Of a DNA stretch of 64,000 nt, positions 1 to 12,169 are shown one piece after another. The stretch spans positions 17,261,629 to 17,325,628 of the forward strand of contig OW387147.1 in assembly GCA_936440205.1 (NCBI GenBank). The letters are read 5' to 3'. The notes below the pieces were generated by a model. That model was given only the letters and a program-made list of their open reading frames with translations, made no database searches and was not told where the DNA came from. The first letter of the stretch is position 1. Each line of letters starts with the position of its first letter. A program made the translations under genes and the position numbers. The stretch comes from Lepidonotus clava. Taxonomy: Eukaryota; Annelida; Polychaeta; Phyllodocida; Polynoidae.

Positions 1-93
1 GACATGAGTCTACGACCACGTTAAACTGCCCACGATGTCACTGGGGGCCGCCTACACTGGAGGAGGACACGTTGACCTGGGTCTCCTCTCCAT
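1..93 (+). CDS. Possible 3' part of a coding exon cut by the window edge
   Basis: The first 93 bases are less AT-rich than what follows and end at a textbook splice donor, CAT|GTGAGT (donor at 94-99). Frame 3 is open across the whole piece. Frame 2 is open from base 8 and reads as plausible protein (VYDHVKLPTMSLGAAYTGGG and on), so the true frame is undecided. No family is recognised. Composition drops to AT-rich DNA straight after the donor. The upstream sequence would be needed to confirm it; it could also be chance. Confidence 0.3.
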
Positions 94-551
94 GTGAGTT
101 TGCACACACACTTTCACATTTTTATTGTCTTTCCTTAACGGGTCGTGCCAGCGCATCCTCGTGTTGCGTCATCCCTTGGACTGTTTCCAAAATCAAGTGG
201 TTCCTGTTTATGATCCAACTGGGGCCTGTCTCGATCTTTCGATCTCTGTGGAATGTCCTGCAACTTGTACTGCAACGATTTTAGTATTATTTGATTATCT
301 GGACAGGCTGATATTGCAGTTATCGTGTCTTTTTATTAATGTACTTGAAAGGGTAAAGACATGTGCAAAAAGTGTCTGGTGATGATCAGTACACCTTTTG
401 ATGACTGTGCATAAATACTTTCAGAATTACCATTAAAATACATAAGTTACAACATCAACATAGCAGACGCCAAAACACAAATAAAAACAAGTGTATAAGT
501 GGGGGTTATTTTACAACAACATAAAATGATGTTACAACTGTTATAAAGGTG
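94..551. other. AT-rich non-coding stretch
   Basis: Only short overlapping frames of 70 to 85 codons without recognisable content lie here. If 1-93 is an exon, this is intron. Confidence 0.4.
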
Positions 552-553
552 TA

Positions 554-904
554 CCTAGCCAAGTTGTAACCATTTTGCAACCAAACTGTTTTGGTCAGTC
601 TGTTAATAAGATGGTATGTAACAGTTACGTTATTGATGGTGTTTGAAACCTCACTGAATCAGAACATCATTATAAAGTTGTTTTTTGTGAGGTTAAGACC
701 AAACCATAACAGAATGTTATAAGAACATTCTGTTTGGGTTGAAGAACATAACTAGAACTTTGTAATAACATCGCAGTGCAATGTCACAGCAGTACATTGT
801 AGCGACCTGATTGGGAGTCATCAAAAGAATGTAACAAGAACCAATACAGAACCAAACAGAATGTTGCTGCAAAACGTTATAATAACGTTGCATCCGTAGC
901 TGGG
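554..904. mobile_element. Non-autonomous DNA element, CCCAGC family
   Basis: The ends are CCTAGCCAAG and, inverted, CCCAGCTACGG, each flanked by TA (552-553 and 905-906). The interior is full of ACGTTATAA-, AGAATGTTATAA- and GTTGTAACC-type short motifs in both orientations. It shares its right half with the copy near 53973-54221 and its terminal motif with the longer element at 33365-34916. There is no coding frame, so it would depend on a transposase from elsewhere. A TA duplication would fit a Tc1/mariner-like mover, but the superfamily is inferred. Confidence 0.55.
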
Positions 905-906
905 TA

Positions 907-2479
907 GTTCTTCATGTACTGGACCCCCCCCCCCCCCCCCCCCAAGATAGTGGTATATGGGTCTGAGTGTCTGGAGCAGCTCAGTGGGAGCGGCTCATGC
1001 TAGAGTAGGGAGCAGGAGGAGCGTGTTGGGTCACCTCTACTACACCACACGGCGTAGTACAGTCACACCTCGCACTACTACAACACCTCATGATCATGAA
1101 CGGGCCCATAGTGTAGACATTTCTTTTATGTAAACACATTAATTTACATCAATGTTTTTCCATAATAGGTAACGCAATTACAAATATTTGCACACATAAT
1201 ATGATATCGATGATATCATTTGAGCATTCAAAATGACCTGGCTAAATTAAGGTAAGCCAAGGCAAATCACTATGAAGGCCTTATGTCTGCATTGTTAATG
1301 GTTAATATTATTATATCAAGTTACGATTAGCTTGTTTCGGAATTTAAATATCTATTCAAATACGCATATTTAGATACCATAATTTGAATTCTTTTGGTGG
1401 GTTTATCCTATAATTTTGAGTCGACTTAAATGGACTGTTCCGATATGCGTTGGGGTTTATAATTTACGTATCAAAGCATATTTATCAGTACTTAATACAT
1501 ATTATGCTATATGATATTTTTATCAGCTTTTGTGGCGAATTAAAGCATTCCCTTATAACCTGGCCTTCAGAATAATTATATTTGTTGAACTTCTTGGTAT
1601 ACACCGAACCTCAAATGAAGAGCGTCGCCTGCGTGTAAATCCACAGTCTATCAATGGTTAGTTCAGTCATACTTTTTCCTTTATTTAAAAAGTAATAGAT
1701 CAGAACTCTGAAACAAAATGTGATAAACATAATGCAAATCACAAATGGTTTAAATGGTCTGACATTAATATTGACTCATCAATGTCTGCTATCATCCATC
1801 AATTTCACCTGCCACATGCAAAAGCAATTCCAGCTTTCAGGAATCCTCCTGGTTTTGGAAATTCAACGTTAGGGGCCACTGTCGGAAAGACGAGGTTGGA
1901 CTGTGCTCACAGGGACGTAGCTTCTTGGAATCCACCTCCCCCTCCTTCCCCAACCCATGATTTACCTACCAGATGTATACACGTGGCTTTTGGGCACGTC
2001 TGGAGGAAAGGGTTTAGAAACGGGGGGGGGGGGGGGATTTGTGTCCTGCAAGTGACCCACTGCCAAACGGACCTGGGAAGCGGGGGCGGTTAATGTCAAA
2101 ACTGAGGGGCGATGAACACCTTTTTCGGCTTAAAAGTGGGTCAGTGAACTACATCCATACAACAATAAAGGGGGCAAGATTTGACACTTAGCCTTATTGC
2201 TACTTTAATTCACAAACAAACGATAATGGAATTTTATCAAAAGTTTTGGTTAGCAAATTTAGTGAGTAATGTCTATTTTATGGTATTGACACTCTGATTC
2301 CCCAAAAACTAGGAGGCTGACAACAAGCATTAATGAACAGTCACTCGTGAAAAATATTGGCCGTAGTTTGGCGGTGGGGAGTAACTACCCTGGTACCCTG
2401 GGCTATCCGTTGGTCTTAGTAATGATTATGGAGAGTATCGGAATACCACAAGGAAACAGTGTAGGGAGTAACCTTCAAA
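907..2479. other. Intergenic DNA with poly-C and poly-G tracts
   Basis: A run of 20 C lies at 924-943 and 15 G at 2022-2036. A 103-codon frame at 1782-2093 crosses the G run and is proline/glycine low complexity, so I do not call it a gene. At 2350-2395 a segment (GTAGTTTGGCGGTGGGGAGT and on) resembles 11163-11190, so both are probably pieces of one dispersed repeat. Confidence 0.45.
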
Positions 2480-2483
2480 TTAA

Positions 2484-3369
2484 GGATAATGCCCACTAAC
2501 TAAACGAAACATGGAAATGCATTGTAATTTGGTACAATTGATCCACTGGTGATGTAGAGCCAATATATGAAAAGAAAAGTTGGGGTCCCGGGGCTAATTT
2601 AAGAGCTATTAAATGATACCTAGGGACATTTTTAGAGAAAATCAGAAATTAAATACTCATGAAATTAAGATACAAGATTTACATGTTATTAATGTTTCTT
2701 GCATGAAATGTATCAAGGAGGTGCTACAGATTTATTTTGTGGCTAAATATTGCATTTGATATATATTTTACTTTAAGAAAAAGGGTTAGATGTCTGAGGA
2801 GGCTCTTTTTAAGCCCTTATTTTGCCTAAAACCTGCTATAAAAAGATTTCTAAACATGGAACTTGTCTCAAAATTACTATATAAATACTTACATATGTTG
2901 TGAACATAAAACTTAAAAAAATCAGCATAGGTCCCGGGTGATCTACTGAGTTAGGTGAAGAAATATGTATGACAAATAGGAAAAAACATCATACCTTTTT
3001 GGCATGTTTTGCAGTGCAAAGACAAAAAAAGATGCAAAATAAATAAATCACCAAGTAATTCTCAAAGCAGCCAAACTTGTTAACATATTAGAACACCAGT
3101 TTCCTTTATATCCTCAGCAATTGGCTTGTAAGGATGACATTTGTGAAAAAAATGTGTCTAGTGACCAAGTGCCACTTTTTGCCCAACAGGCAATTCTAAG
3201 GCAAAGGGTAACTTCCCTAAACCAATCAAATTTTGGTTTAAGTTTCCAAAACAGACCATTTAGATTATGAATAACATTTTAGATCAAGTTTTAGGACATT
3301 CCCCTACGCCCCAGGGGGATATTACAGTTTTCACCACTAGGGGGAAGCACTAGTTTGTGGGCATTATCC
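2484..3369. mobile_element. TTAA-flanked non-autonomous DNA transposon (886 bp)
   Basis: Inverted ends GGATAATGCCCAC (extending as TAACTA on one side and AAACTA on the other) are bounded by TTAA at 2480-2483 and 3370-3373. TTAA duplications are used by piggyBac and Kolobok transposases; the GG-starting ends suggest the Kolobok side, which is inference. The interior has no long frame and many stops, so it is a deletion derivative or MITE. Confidence 0.75.
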
Positions 3370-3373
3370 TTAA

Positions 3374-4363
3374 GATCTAGAGTCAATACCTCCCTGAGGG
3401 GGAGGGGAGGGAGGGGTGGTTAGAAAAGCTTGTTAATTGGTCCCCTACCCTCATGTGAATTACCAAATAGATATTACGACTTCTACAATCAAATTTACGT
3501 TATTGCTACAATATACATTTTTAATTTGACGTACCGCTGATTAATCCCAGTCCATTTGCGTATCATTCTCCCCCTTACCAATTTACTTATTTCTGAATTG
3601 GGCATACTCCCATGTTGGAATAAAGGGCTGTAGAGCCCCATGGTTCATACTGACAGGCCGAAAGGGGTGAGTGGGTGCTGAGAGGTGAAGTAGGGATGGG
3701 GTAGGAAAGGGCACTGTGGCACCTAGAGGGATTTTTGGTAACTCTGAAGCATCCCATAACGTTTGTCTTAAAATTTCAATTCATACTATTCTTAAGTTTT
3801 TCCAATGGTTTTGTATATAAACCTGTCTAGGATTTATCGAGAAGGGGCGATTTAATCTCAGATGCTGAAGGAAGTTTTAAGATACACTAATGTATCAAGG
3901 TGCGTGGTGGTCGTTAAAATCTCTATCTTCTTAGCTTGTATAATCATAAAAAAAATTCAGGATTCCACTGTCATAGAAATAGGCCCTACTAAGTCATGAA
4001 TGAGTTTTCATAAATTTTCCTAAATTGCAAGTTCGTCCCAGACATAATTACTAAAAGAAATTACCCTGGAAAGATTAGCATTAGAGATAAGTGAACGCAC
4101 CAAAATGTGACATGTTCTCTAAAACCTAATTGACTGTCGGTCAAATTATACGCACTCTTTCAAAGTTCTTTTCTACGCGATATCTATGCACGGTGCACCT
4201 TGGCAGTGGTGGATCCACGAATACATGTATTAAGAATGTGGGTGATGTAGCAAATATGATATTACCCCTGGCATCCAGGCGCAGGATTTTTACATTAAAA
4301 CAATTAGTATTTGTACAAAAAAAGGTGCGGGATGGGGGGATGACATGTCGATTTTAGAGACAT
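3374..4363. other. Intergenic DNA, no gene seen
   Basis: There are G-rich patches at 3390-3420 and 3655-3725. A short segment near 4206-4220 (AGTGGTGGATCCACG) resembles the end of the GGCGGATCCAG element family found elsewhere in the window. Confidence 0.4.
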
Positions 4364-4367
4364 TTAA

Positions 4368-4741
4368 AGGGAGCCAAAACCAATATAATTGACAACATTT
4401 TCAAAACTCAGATAAGTATAAAAATATTTTGGATGAGTCCAGTAAAAGTCAGTGGTAAAGTATTAGCTGTGAAAACTAGCTCAAACCGAAGTACAATGCC
4501 ACAAGAGATGGTAATATTTGCATTTGTTTGTAAACAAATCCTATTTTTGTGCATCCACATTAATTTATTTGAGCAATAAAACATGTTTTATTGCTCAAAT
4601 GTTCTAAGAATCATTAGAATAATTTATTACCATATTTCATGGTTTAGATTTTAACATGGGCCAGGAATAGGTTCAAGGAATGGATTTCCATGATTATTTG
4701 AGTTTGGAAAATTTCACCGAATTTATTGGTTTTGGCTCCCT
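4368..4741. mobile_element. TTAA-flanked MITE (374 bp)
   Basis: Perfect 18-bp terminal inverted repeats, AGGGAGCCAAAACCAATA, sit directly inside TTAA at 4364-4367 and 4742-4745. The interior is AT-rich, non-coding, and holds a perfect 34-bp palindrome at 4567-4600. The end sequence differs from the other TTAA elements here, so it is a separate family. It would be moved by a piggyBac- or Kolobok-type transposase in trans. Confidence 0.8.
4567..4600. repeat. Perfect 34-bp palindrome
   Basis: Both arms read ATTTGAGCAATAAAACA on their own strand with no spacer, centred near 4583.5. It lies in the middle of the 374-bp MITE and would form a hairpin or cruciform. Confidence 0.9.
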
Positions 4742-4960
4742 TTAACCCAAATTATACTTAAGTGCCAATTATGATCCAATATATTTTTACATTAAAACAA
4801 TTGGTATTTGTATGTATTTTATATCTGGCACTATAGTTATACGAGAAAATGAGACGCATACAAAATTTTATGTCTCTATCTATTGTAGAAGCTGAGATAT
4901 GGGGCGTCCTACATGTAGGACGTTAGCATAATCCACTACCCAAATTTCCATAGTATTTAA

Positions 4961-5202
4961 CCCTTTCCTAATGCTAAAAAGAGCCTTATTGGCAAATATA
5001 TGATAAGAAATAAATCATACTATTCATTTAGAAAATAAGTATTCTCACAAGCCATTTAATGGAAAGCCACTTATAATTATAAAATCCACTTTTGGCAGGT
5101 GCGTAAATATTATTTCTTATTTATTTTTGGGGTTACCATGGTAACCAACAACCCAATTTATTGGTTATCTATGATCATATGCCTTTATTCGTCATTAAAG
5201 GG
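4961..5202. mobile_element. piggyBac-like MITE nested in the foldback element
   Basis: TTAA at 4957-4960 and 5203-5206 flank ends that start CCCTTT (CCCTTTCCTAATG and, inverted, CCCTTTAATG). TTAA plus CCC ends is the piggyBac signature. The 242-bp interior carries the palindrome GGTTACCATGGTAACC at 5131-5146. The ends are short, so the call is moderate. Confidence 0.55.
5131..5146. promoter_or_regulatory. X-box-like palindrome (RFX-type site)
   Basis: GGTTACCATGGTAACC matches the RFX X-box pattern GTNRCC-N2-RGYAAC perfectly on both strands. It lies inside a MITE, so it may only be transposon sequence. Confidence 0.35.
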
Positions 5203-5414
5203 TTAAGGCAAAAAGAAAAATTGTTCTAAAATTCAGAAAGAGCTTTCAAGTACTAAATACTGGACTTTTATGGGCATCTACTACATAATTTATATTTGAA
5301 ATGTGTAAGTAAATGATGACAAAACTTCAAAATATTGCTCTACCTTGTAATATCTGCATTGATGCAGGGCACAAAATTAAGGTAGTGGATTATGCTAACG
5401 TCCTACATGTAGGA

Positions 5415-7160
5415 AGGCAACAGAAAATTCTTAATATCTCTGGACATTATTATTTGATTTAGATAAAAAAAAAAAAAATAGCCTGCATATGTAGCTCAAT
5501 GAGGTCTATCTAAAAGCCAAATTTTATCCTATAATATTTATTTTATCATAGGAAAAATATACATGGATTTTTCAAATTTTCGATCACCTGTATTTGTCAA
5601 TTTACCTCATTGTTTGTTGTTATGGCAACATGATGTAGCATGGTTTATGTTTTTAAGTGGAATGTTTTCATGATCTATAGGTGATAAGGTCATATTTACA
5701 CTAGATTTTAGATTATATTCATATTTTGACTAACTTCAACAAGTAGCACAAAACCTTTGGTACAGGCGTCCTACTAGTAGGACGTTAGCATAATCCCTTG
5801 TCAACTAATTCTCCATGTCCCCTCTTACAGACCATCGTGTCACATGTCAAATCGAATAAATAGGCTATGTCATCTCTTTTAATTTTTCTGCATGTCCCCA
5901 AGGGCAATGTCGCATTTGATTTTAAGGAATGGATGTGTCGCGACGTCGAATTTAGAGGTCAATGACCTCAAGCTGGTTTCAGATCGTTTCTTCTCATATC
6001 AAGTAAACCCTGCACCATGGAATAGATATCGTTTGGAATGCAAAACTAATAAATTGGAAAGTCAGAATTATACATATAGAGGTGTCAATTCATGTTGAAC
6101 CATGTGTTTCGCCTCTAAATAGGCTAAACATGCAGGATTTGACGCAGACCTAGGCCTTTAACCACATGAAAACCAGTCTAGAACCTACCTACCAAAATAA
6201 AGCAAACTAGTTTTCCACAGCTGCAATTATACAATAAAAAGAGCCGTGGAGGCATTCCTGATCCTCGATGACAGCTGTTATGCAGTATGCTCCACTCAAC
6301 AGTCTGCATGGAATCCCCAGGAATGTCAATTACCTCAGATTCACCAATTATCGCTCAGACCATCAATCATCACCGTTACAAGCGGCGGAAAACTCATCCA
6401 TACTTCCGGTTGCTGGACAGGAACTTGTGCTGGCTTAAACGGCCCATGCAGACTTGGAAGGGGGCAGGAGTTGGCTAATGATCTAGTATAATTCCTACAA
6501 ATTCAGTCTAAGCATGAAGAATACAATAACTTTACTCCCCATGATCTAGAGAATGGATCTAAAGGCCTTATGATTTAACAGCTACAGGAACGTTTTATCA
6601 TACAGTTATTATCCCCAAATTGAGGGTTTGGTTCCCCCTCCCTAGCCTTTGCCTCTGGTCGAGGTTTACATTGATAGGCTATATTATAGTTGAAGGAGGA
6701 GAGGGAGAAGTCAGCTGACCATGCTTCTCAGACAGCTTGATTGCCAGCCATTCTAAACGATTGTATAAAGCTCACTAGAGATATTTTTCATTTAAATTAA
6801 GTATTTCCCAAATTTTAGCTTCGTGACCAACAACCTTTAATACTTTGCATGCTGGTCATCGGATCATTTTTCGCTGTAGCTAATCTGTTGGTACATTTGG
6901 ACACCAGGATGAGTGGGAACCATGCTCTGAGAGAATGACGACGTCGTTGAAGGACCATGGGGTATATGAATATCAAGAACCTAGTTCTTGTTTGGTTGCT
7001 TTACAACATCTGTACTCTGAAGCTAGGGGATTATCGAACAAGGCTAATGATTACAGGATCCATTGTTTTATTTATACTGATTTTAATTATAACCATTTTC
7101 AGAAAATGTATATCAATGTGTATTGGTGGGGTGGGGTGCGTGTGGGGTGTGTGTGTGTGG
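5415..7160. other. Intergenic DNA with a stray foldback end
   Basis: It holds an A run near 5466-5478 and the third copy of the foldback end (5769-5796). Frames of 63 to 81 codons at 5892-6491 overlap each other and resemble nothing I know. Confidence 0.4.
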
Positions 7161-7162
7161 AT

Positions 7163-7205
7163 CAGAGGCGGATCCAGCATTTTGAAAAGGGGGTGGGGGC
7201 ATGCT
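7163..7205 (+). repeat. End fragment of the GGCGGATCCAG repeat family
   Basis: AGAGGCGGATCCAG followed by TTTTGAAAAGGGGGTGGGGGC closely matches the left end of the complete copy at 12506-12629 and the fragment near 18749. No right end was found. Confidence 0.5.
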
Positions 7206-10200
7206 AATAGAATCTGCCAATGAAAACAGCGCACTCTGATAATTATATTTACGATTAAAGGTATTTAGTTTTGATACGGATTCGAAATCAGGTGAAAACC
7301 ATGAAGAAGGCGTCTAATCTTTAGGCAGGGACATTTATGACAAACATGATAACCTGCAAAATTTAATGTTAAAATGGGGTATCTACCAATGCTTTCACAT
7401 CCTTGCTGCTCTTCCAGGAGAGGTATGGCAATGCACTCAGAAATCCTGGTAGACATGAAGAACCCTCACTAAAAGAATAGTTTTGATCAGTTCTGGAAAT
7501 GAGCCTATAATTTAAGACACGTTGACAGGACAAAAGGCTGGTGTGGGCACCTGCTTGGATGTAGTGGCTGTACGGCTCCCTCCGACAGGCATCCACTCAA
7601 CCCCTCAGTGCAAGCTATCAATCTTGGCCAGGGTCAGTACACCTTCTCGGTACTGACAAACGCTAGGTCAGATTTCCTGGAACAGTCGGTGCTTCCCCAG
7701 AACCAGCAATTATGAATTTATTAGTCGTGAACGTTCCGCGAATGCCCTCCCACGCACACCACTTAGGGACATTTGAATAATGGGAGATGTTAAGGTGATT
7801 TGCTCTTCATAGAGAGGAGTGGCTTTGTGAATCTGTCCATGAAGCAAATTATCAAAGGTAGCAAATGGATGTACCGGCAGTTTTTGAAGGCAGAGCTGTT
7901 ATTAGATTGTATCCTGACAAAAATTGCTACCAACCGAAGCATGTCGATACGGCCACTGTAACATCTTGAATTAAAAATATTCCGTCTTCACAAAGCTTGA
8001 GGTTGGGTTTTTGTAAATTCAACCTTTTTACAATTAGACTCGTTACTAGGTTGGTTGTTTCAGGTATTGCATTGTGAAACCTGCTATATGTGAGACTCTA
8101 AATAGTTATTTAGCTTTGTACGTCGTTTATCTCTTACAACAGAATTATGCTGAAACCACCCCTCATAATGATATCTCACTAACCTTAATGCCAGGGGCGC
8201 ATGACAAATTTCGAATACAGGGTGTGTATGTGGGGGGGGGGGGTCGTATATATCCAACTTAAACGGGCATACACATATGTATACACGTGCCAGGGGTTCT
8301 CTTATTTCTTTTTCTGTTAGGTCCACACCAAAAGGGGGAGGGGGGGGGAAGGAGAAACATGAACTTGCATAATTTTGTCAATTAAGAAGGAATGGAAGCA
8401 GCGCTTTCAGAGCCCCGCATCGATATTGGCCAAGTACAACTTCAACTTGTCAACTCCTCACAAACCTGAAACCACAAAATTTAAAGCAGAATAATAACAA
8501 AGTAACACCAGTCAGAACGACACATGTAGTGACAGTTCAAGAAAGAAGTGAGTCTGTTCCGCTCCCATAAGTTAGCCGTGGGCAAAATAGGCAAAGTAGT
8601 GCTTAAGGGATTTTTTGATACGTTTACGGGGCCCTGAGCCAACGAGAATATACTTGATTGGCATGGTTGGCCGTGTAGGAGGAAAACAGATACATGGCAA
8701 AACGTACCTGTTTCTTGTTTTACCACACAGCCCCTTAGGTTACTAAGGTCCTACTTAATAACCTCAGATTGGGATTCCCTGTACTTTGTCTGTGTAGGGG
8801 GGGGGGGGTTAGTATTTCTTTGATAATTAGCCAAAGGATCAATGTGACGATAGAAAAACTGAAATTGGCCGGAATACTAGAATTATGTTAAACAATTGTT
8901 GTCGTTCCTTATTGCTGTCGATGGTGTGTGTTGCTCCTGCGGCTTTCTTGTTGTCAGTAAAAACATTAATCGACAAAGCAATGAAAGGTTCCAAATCACT
9001 GCATAAAATTTATTGAACTTCTAGCTCCGCCCAAAATGGCGTCCGTGCATCAAATCAGATTGCATAAAGATAAAAGGCTATACAACAGACTGTGGCACGG
9101 GAAATGGTTGGGTCGGGGGAGTATGTGAGTTGGCGCAACAGTAACAGTTACCTACAGGGGCGTAGGCGGGGGGCACCCACCTCTCAACTATGATAGCCAT
9201 TCGCCAAAATCGAAGTAGAATTTCAGTTATGTTAAAAAGAGCAAGATGTCAGTGTTCTTGACAGTTTTATTGCTTACCCCTGCCTGACGTTCCTTACGTT
9301 CTATATTCTCGAGCTATTATTATTGCCGTCAGAGAGTATTTCTGAGAGCGGCGGGTTCAACATCCTGATCATATTTTTCCCTGCTGATTCACCCCCGCCC
9401 ACCACTAGCTAGTCTTTTTCAATCATCAGTATTCGTTACTAGTGAACTGGTTATAGCTACGTTCATACCTTCCAATGTTTGCCTACAAGGCTAATAGAAT
9501 TCAAACAGAATTATTTGTGGCGCCTTTGCTTTGGCAGCTCGAATGGTCTTAGCTTATGCCCCAGTGGGCTTAGCGGATCACAGGTTTCCCTGTTAATTTT
9601 GTACTGTTTTTATTTTATTCTGTACTGATATTCCCACAGCTATGTCTTATTACAATTATAAAAGCCAGTAGGTCAAATCAAATGGTATGAACCATGGTTT
9701 AAGATATATATATGCATGCAACGCCGATGCAACGACATGTCAAGACACAAATAATATCTTTTCTAAGATTAATGCTAAACACATAAAGAAGTGAAGAACA
9801 GGCCTGAGGGACAACAAAAAAGTAGCCATATATGTCCACCAAAATGTACTCTAAAAACCTACAAACTCCTACTGTAAATCCAATACTTACACAATGATAA
9901 CTAAGGGATATTGAAAGATAATTACCTAATCAATTACGATCCTATGACCTTCCAAAACTGAGAAGTATTGCCTTGTGCAGTCTGACGACAAACAAACAAT
10001 CATCAATTATAAATCCGTTAAAAGGACAACATAGACAAGTGTGACACATGTACAGTTTGGCACAGGCCTACATGCCAATGCTATTTTTCCTGCATAGATG
10101 GCGATTGTAGGTTCTTTGGTTCTTTTTAACAATAAAAGAATCTTTTCAATATCCTAATCAGACGCGATTCTATTGGTAATGGGTATCTGACGCGAAATTG

Positions 10201-11439
10201 GCGAAAATTGGCACAGTGAACCCCCTTTCTACTTTTTAAAATATCTGGATCCGGCCAAGTTCATATTTTTACACCATTCTATTTCTTGTCAAGTATTGCC
10301 AAATACCAATATTTTTCAAGTGTATCCCAATCTGAATACTACGCAATCTGACAAATATTAGCATGTTTCACTCCCCGTGTCATCTGATAGATAACATTCC
10401 CGTTGAAGAAGAGGTTATAACTTATGTTGATACATCTGGGGCTGACAACCATGTCCAGAAAGTAGGAACAGGGATGTTTACACACTCCTCGCTCGGTATC
10501 TTTGTGACTTCAGTTTTTGCAGGAACTTGCATTCTTTGAACATCATATTCAAACGGAACTATTTTTCGTAGGGCTCATAAAATATACGTGTCATTAGTTG
10601 TAGATGAAGCAATTCTAATAAGATATAAACAAACCGTTGACACATTTCAATCATAGCAAAATTCCGTAATTAACTTCGCAATGATTTTGTAGTGCATGAA
10701 TAAAAATTGATTGTGAAAAACAGCTGTCTATAAAGGGCATCAGGGCAGAAGTCATGTCATACCTGGAACCTACATGGAGTCCCCACATTTACTCTGCCCA
10801 CCTGAGCATATATAGGCTGGGCATGTACAATAATAGACGTGGTTATATCCCTCCTAAAGAGAAGTCTCTTCATAGTGAAAACGTGTTGATGGTCGAATAT
10901 GTAAAATGGGGACATCTGCTGAGGGAAAACATGTTTTACACTGGACTGCATTTTTTCGTATCGTATCGTATCCTAAACTGTATTATTGTGAAATATTTAT
11001 GGAATGCACCCTAGAAGTTTTCCTTAGCAGTTCTGGTAATTTCTTTATATTTTGGGTATTGACAGACCCCGATTTTTGGGGCAGTGATGTAGTGCTATGT
11101 CCCCCCAAAATAAGGGGCGGTCAACTAAAATTCAGGAGCAGTCAGTCACAAAAAGCAGGGCGGTAGTTTGGCAGTGGGTAGTTACCTTCAAAGAGTCAGT
11201 GTCCCCCCAGGATCTAATCATACAAGAACACAAAATTAGTAAAATGAGGTCTTGCCTGCTTTTAGAAATATGACTGTTTAAAAGACTAATTATTCATCTA
11301 TTGTATATTTCTTAAAACTAATAGTATAACCATGACCAGATGGTAATAGGAGGAACTAGAGTTACATTCCAGAAAAAGGTGAATACCAAGAATGAAAGAA
11401 GGTAAATTGTACGTATTGAATTGATTAATAATACAATTC
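7206..11439. other. Intergenic DNA, no gene seen
   Basis: Runs of 12 G lie at 8232-8243 and 8797-8808. At 8733-8790 a segment (TAGGTTACTAAGG, GGGATTCCCTGTACTTTGTC) matches 20491-20537, so both are copies of a dispersed repeat. Short frames on both strands (62 to 90 codons) shadow each other and give no recognisable protein. Confidence 0.4.
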
Positions 11440-11624
11440 TATAGACCTTTTTCATTAGGGTGTGGCACCCCCTGGTGAAGTAAATGGAACCCATGGTTGA
11501 GGTCATTTCCCATAATTAACCTATATGAAGTGAAGCACATAGGTTAACTATAGGAAATGACCTAAACCATTGGTTCCATTTACTTCACCAGGGGGCACAA
11601 CACTCTTAATGAAAAAGGTCTATA
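11440..11624. mobile_element. 185-bp foldback MITE
   Basis: Almost the whole element is an imperfect inverted repeat. It starts TATAGACCTTTTTCATTA and ends with the inverse, and the arms then share CCCCCTGGTGAAGTAAATGG and continue to a short loop near 11520-11540. Arms of about 85 bp make a strong hairpin. It has no coding capacity. Confidence 0.75.
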
Positions 11625-11934
11625 AGCAGTTCGGCTCTAAATCGGGAGATTCAGATGTGGTTACACACGTGTAAAGGCATAATTTTGATTAGGAGTTTTT
11701 ACTACTTGTGGAAAAGTGACATATCATTAAGGTGAACACGCATTTATGTATATATGATCTTCAAATAAATCCCTACAAAGGAGAAACTGCATCAAACACA
11801 TAATATTATGAACTTGTTCATTACCGATGGGGGCGGGGGATGGGTCTTGATTTAAGCAAAGTGCTCAAACATATGCACACAACATTTGTCTCTTTGTGTG
11901 TTGTCAGCCCCCCTCCCCCTCCCCCTAAAAAAAA

Positions 11935-11998
11935 GGGGGGGGGGGGGGGGTAGGAACCCCCTGTACCCCCCCCCCCCCCCAACTCCCGCCTGGATCCG
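11935..11998. repeat. Poly-G/poly-C tracts plus GGCGGATCCAG end (minus)
   Basis: Sixteen G (11935-11950) and 15 C (11966-11980) are followed by the inverse of the GGCGGATCCAG end at about 11990-12001. Together they look like the degraded end of a dispersed element. Confidence 0.5.
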
Positions 11999-12169
11999 CC
12001 CCTGTAAGGGCAATAATCCCGAACCTTGTGATAGCTACCCCTGGTCTGACCCATCCCTCTGTGTGTCAAGAGACATACACAGAGGACTTCAAACTTAACC
12101 TTAAAGTACATACGCACATAGATGTATAGACATGGCTGTGCAGGACTGAGTGGCCGCGGGGCTCCCTCG

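Larger units (their letters stand above)
4907..5414. mobile_element. Foldback element with identical 34-bp inverted ends
   Basis: The 34 bp at 4907-4940 recur exactly, inverted, at 5381-5414. The outer part of each end is itself a palindrome (TCCTACATGTAGGA), and the inner part contains GTTAGCATAATCC. A third copy of the end in direct orientation lies at 5769-5796 with a variant palindrome (TCCTACTAGTAGGA). The element encloses the smaller TTAA element at 4961-5202. There is no coding frame, and the superfamily is not recognised. Confidence 0.65.
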
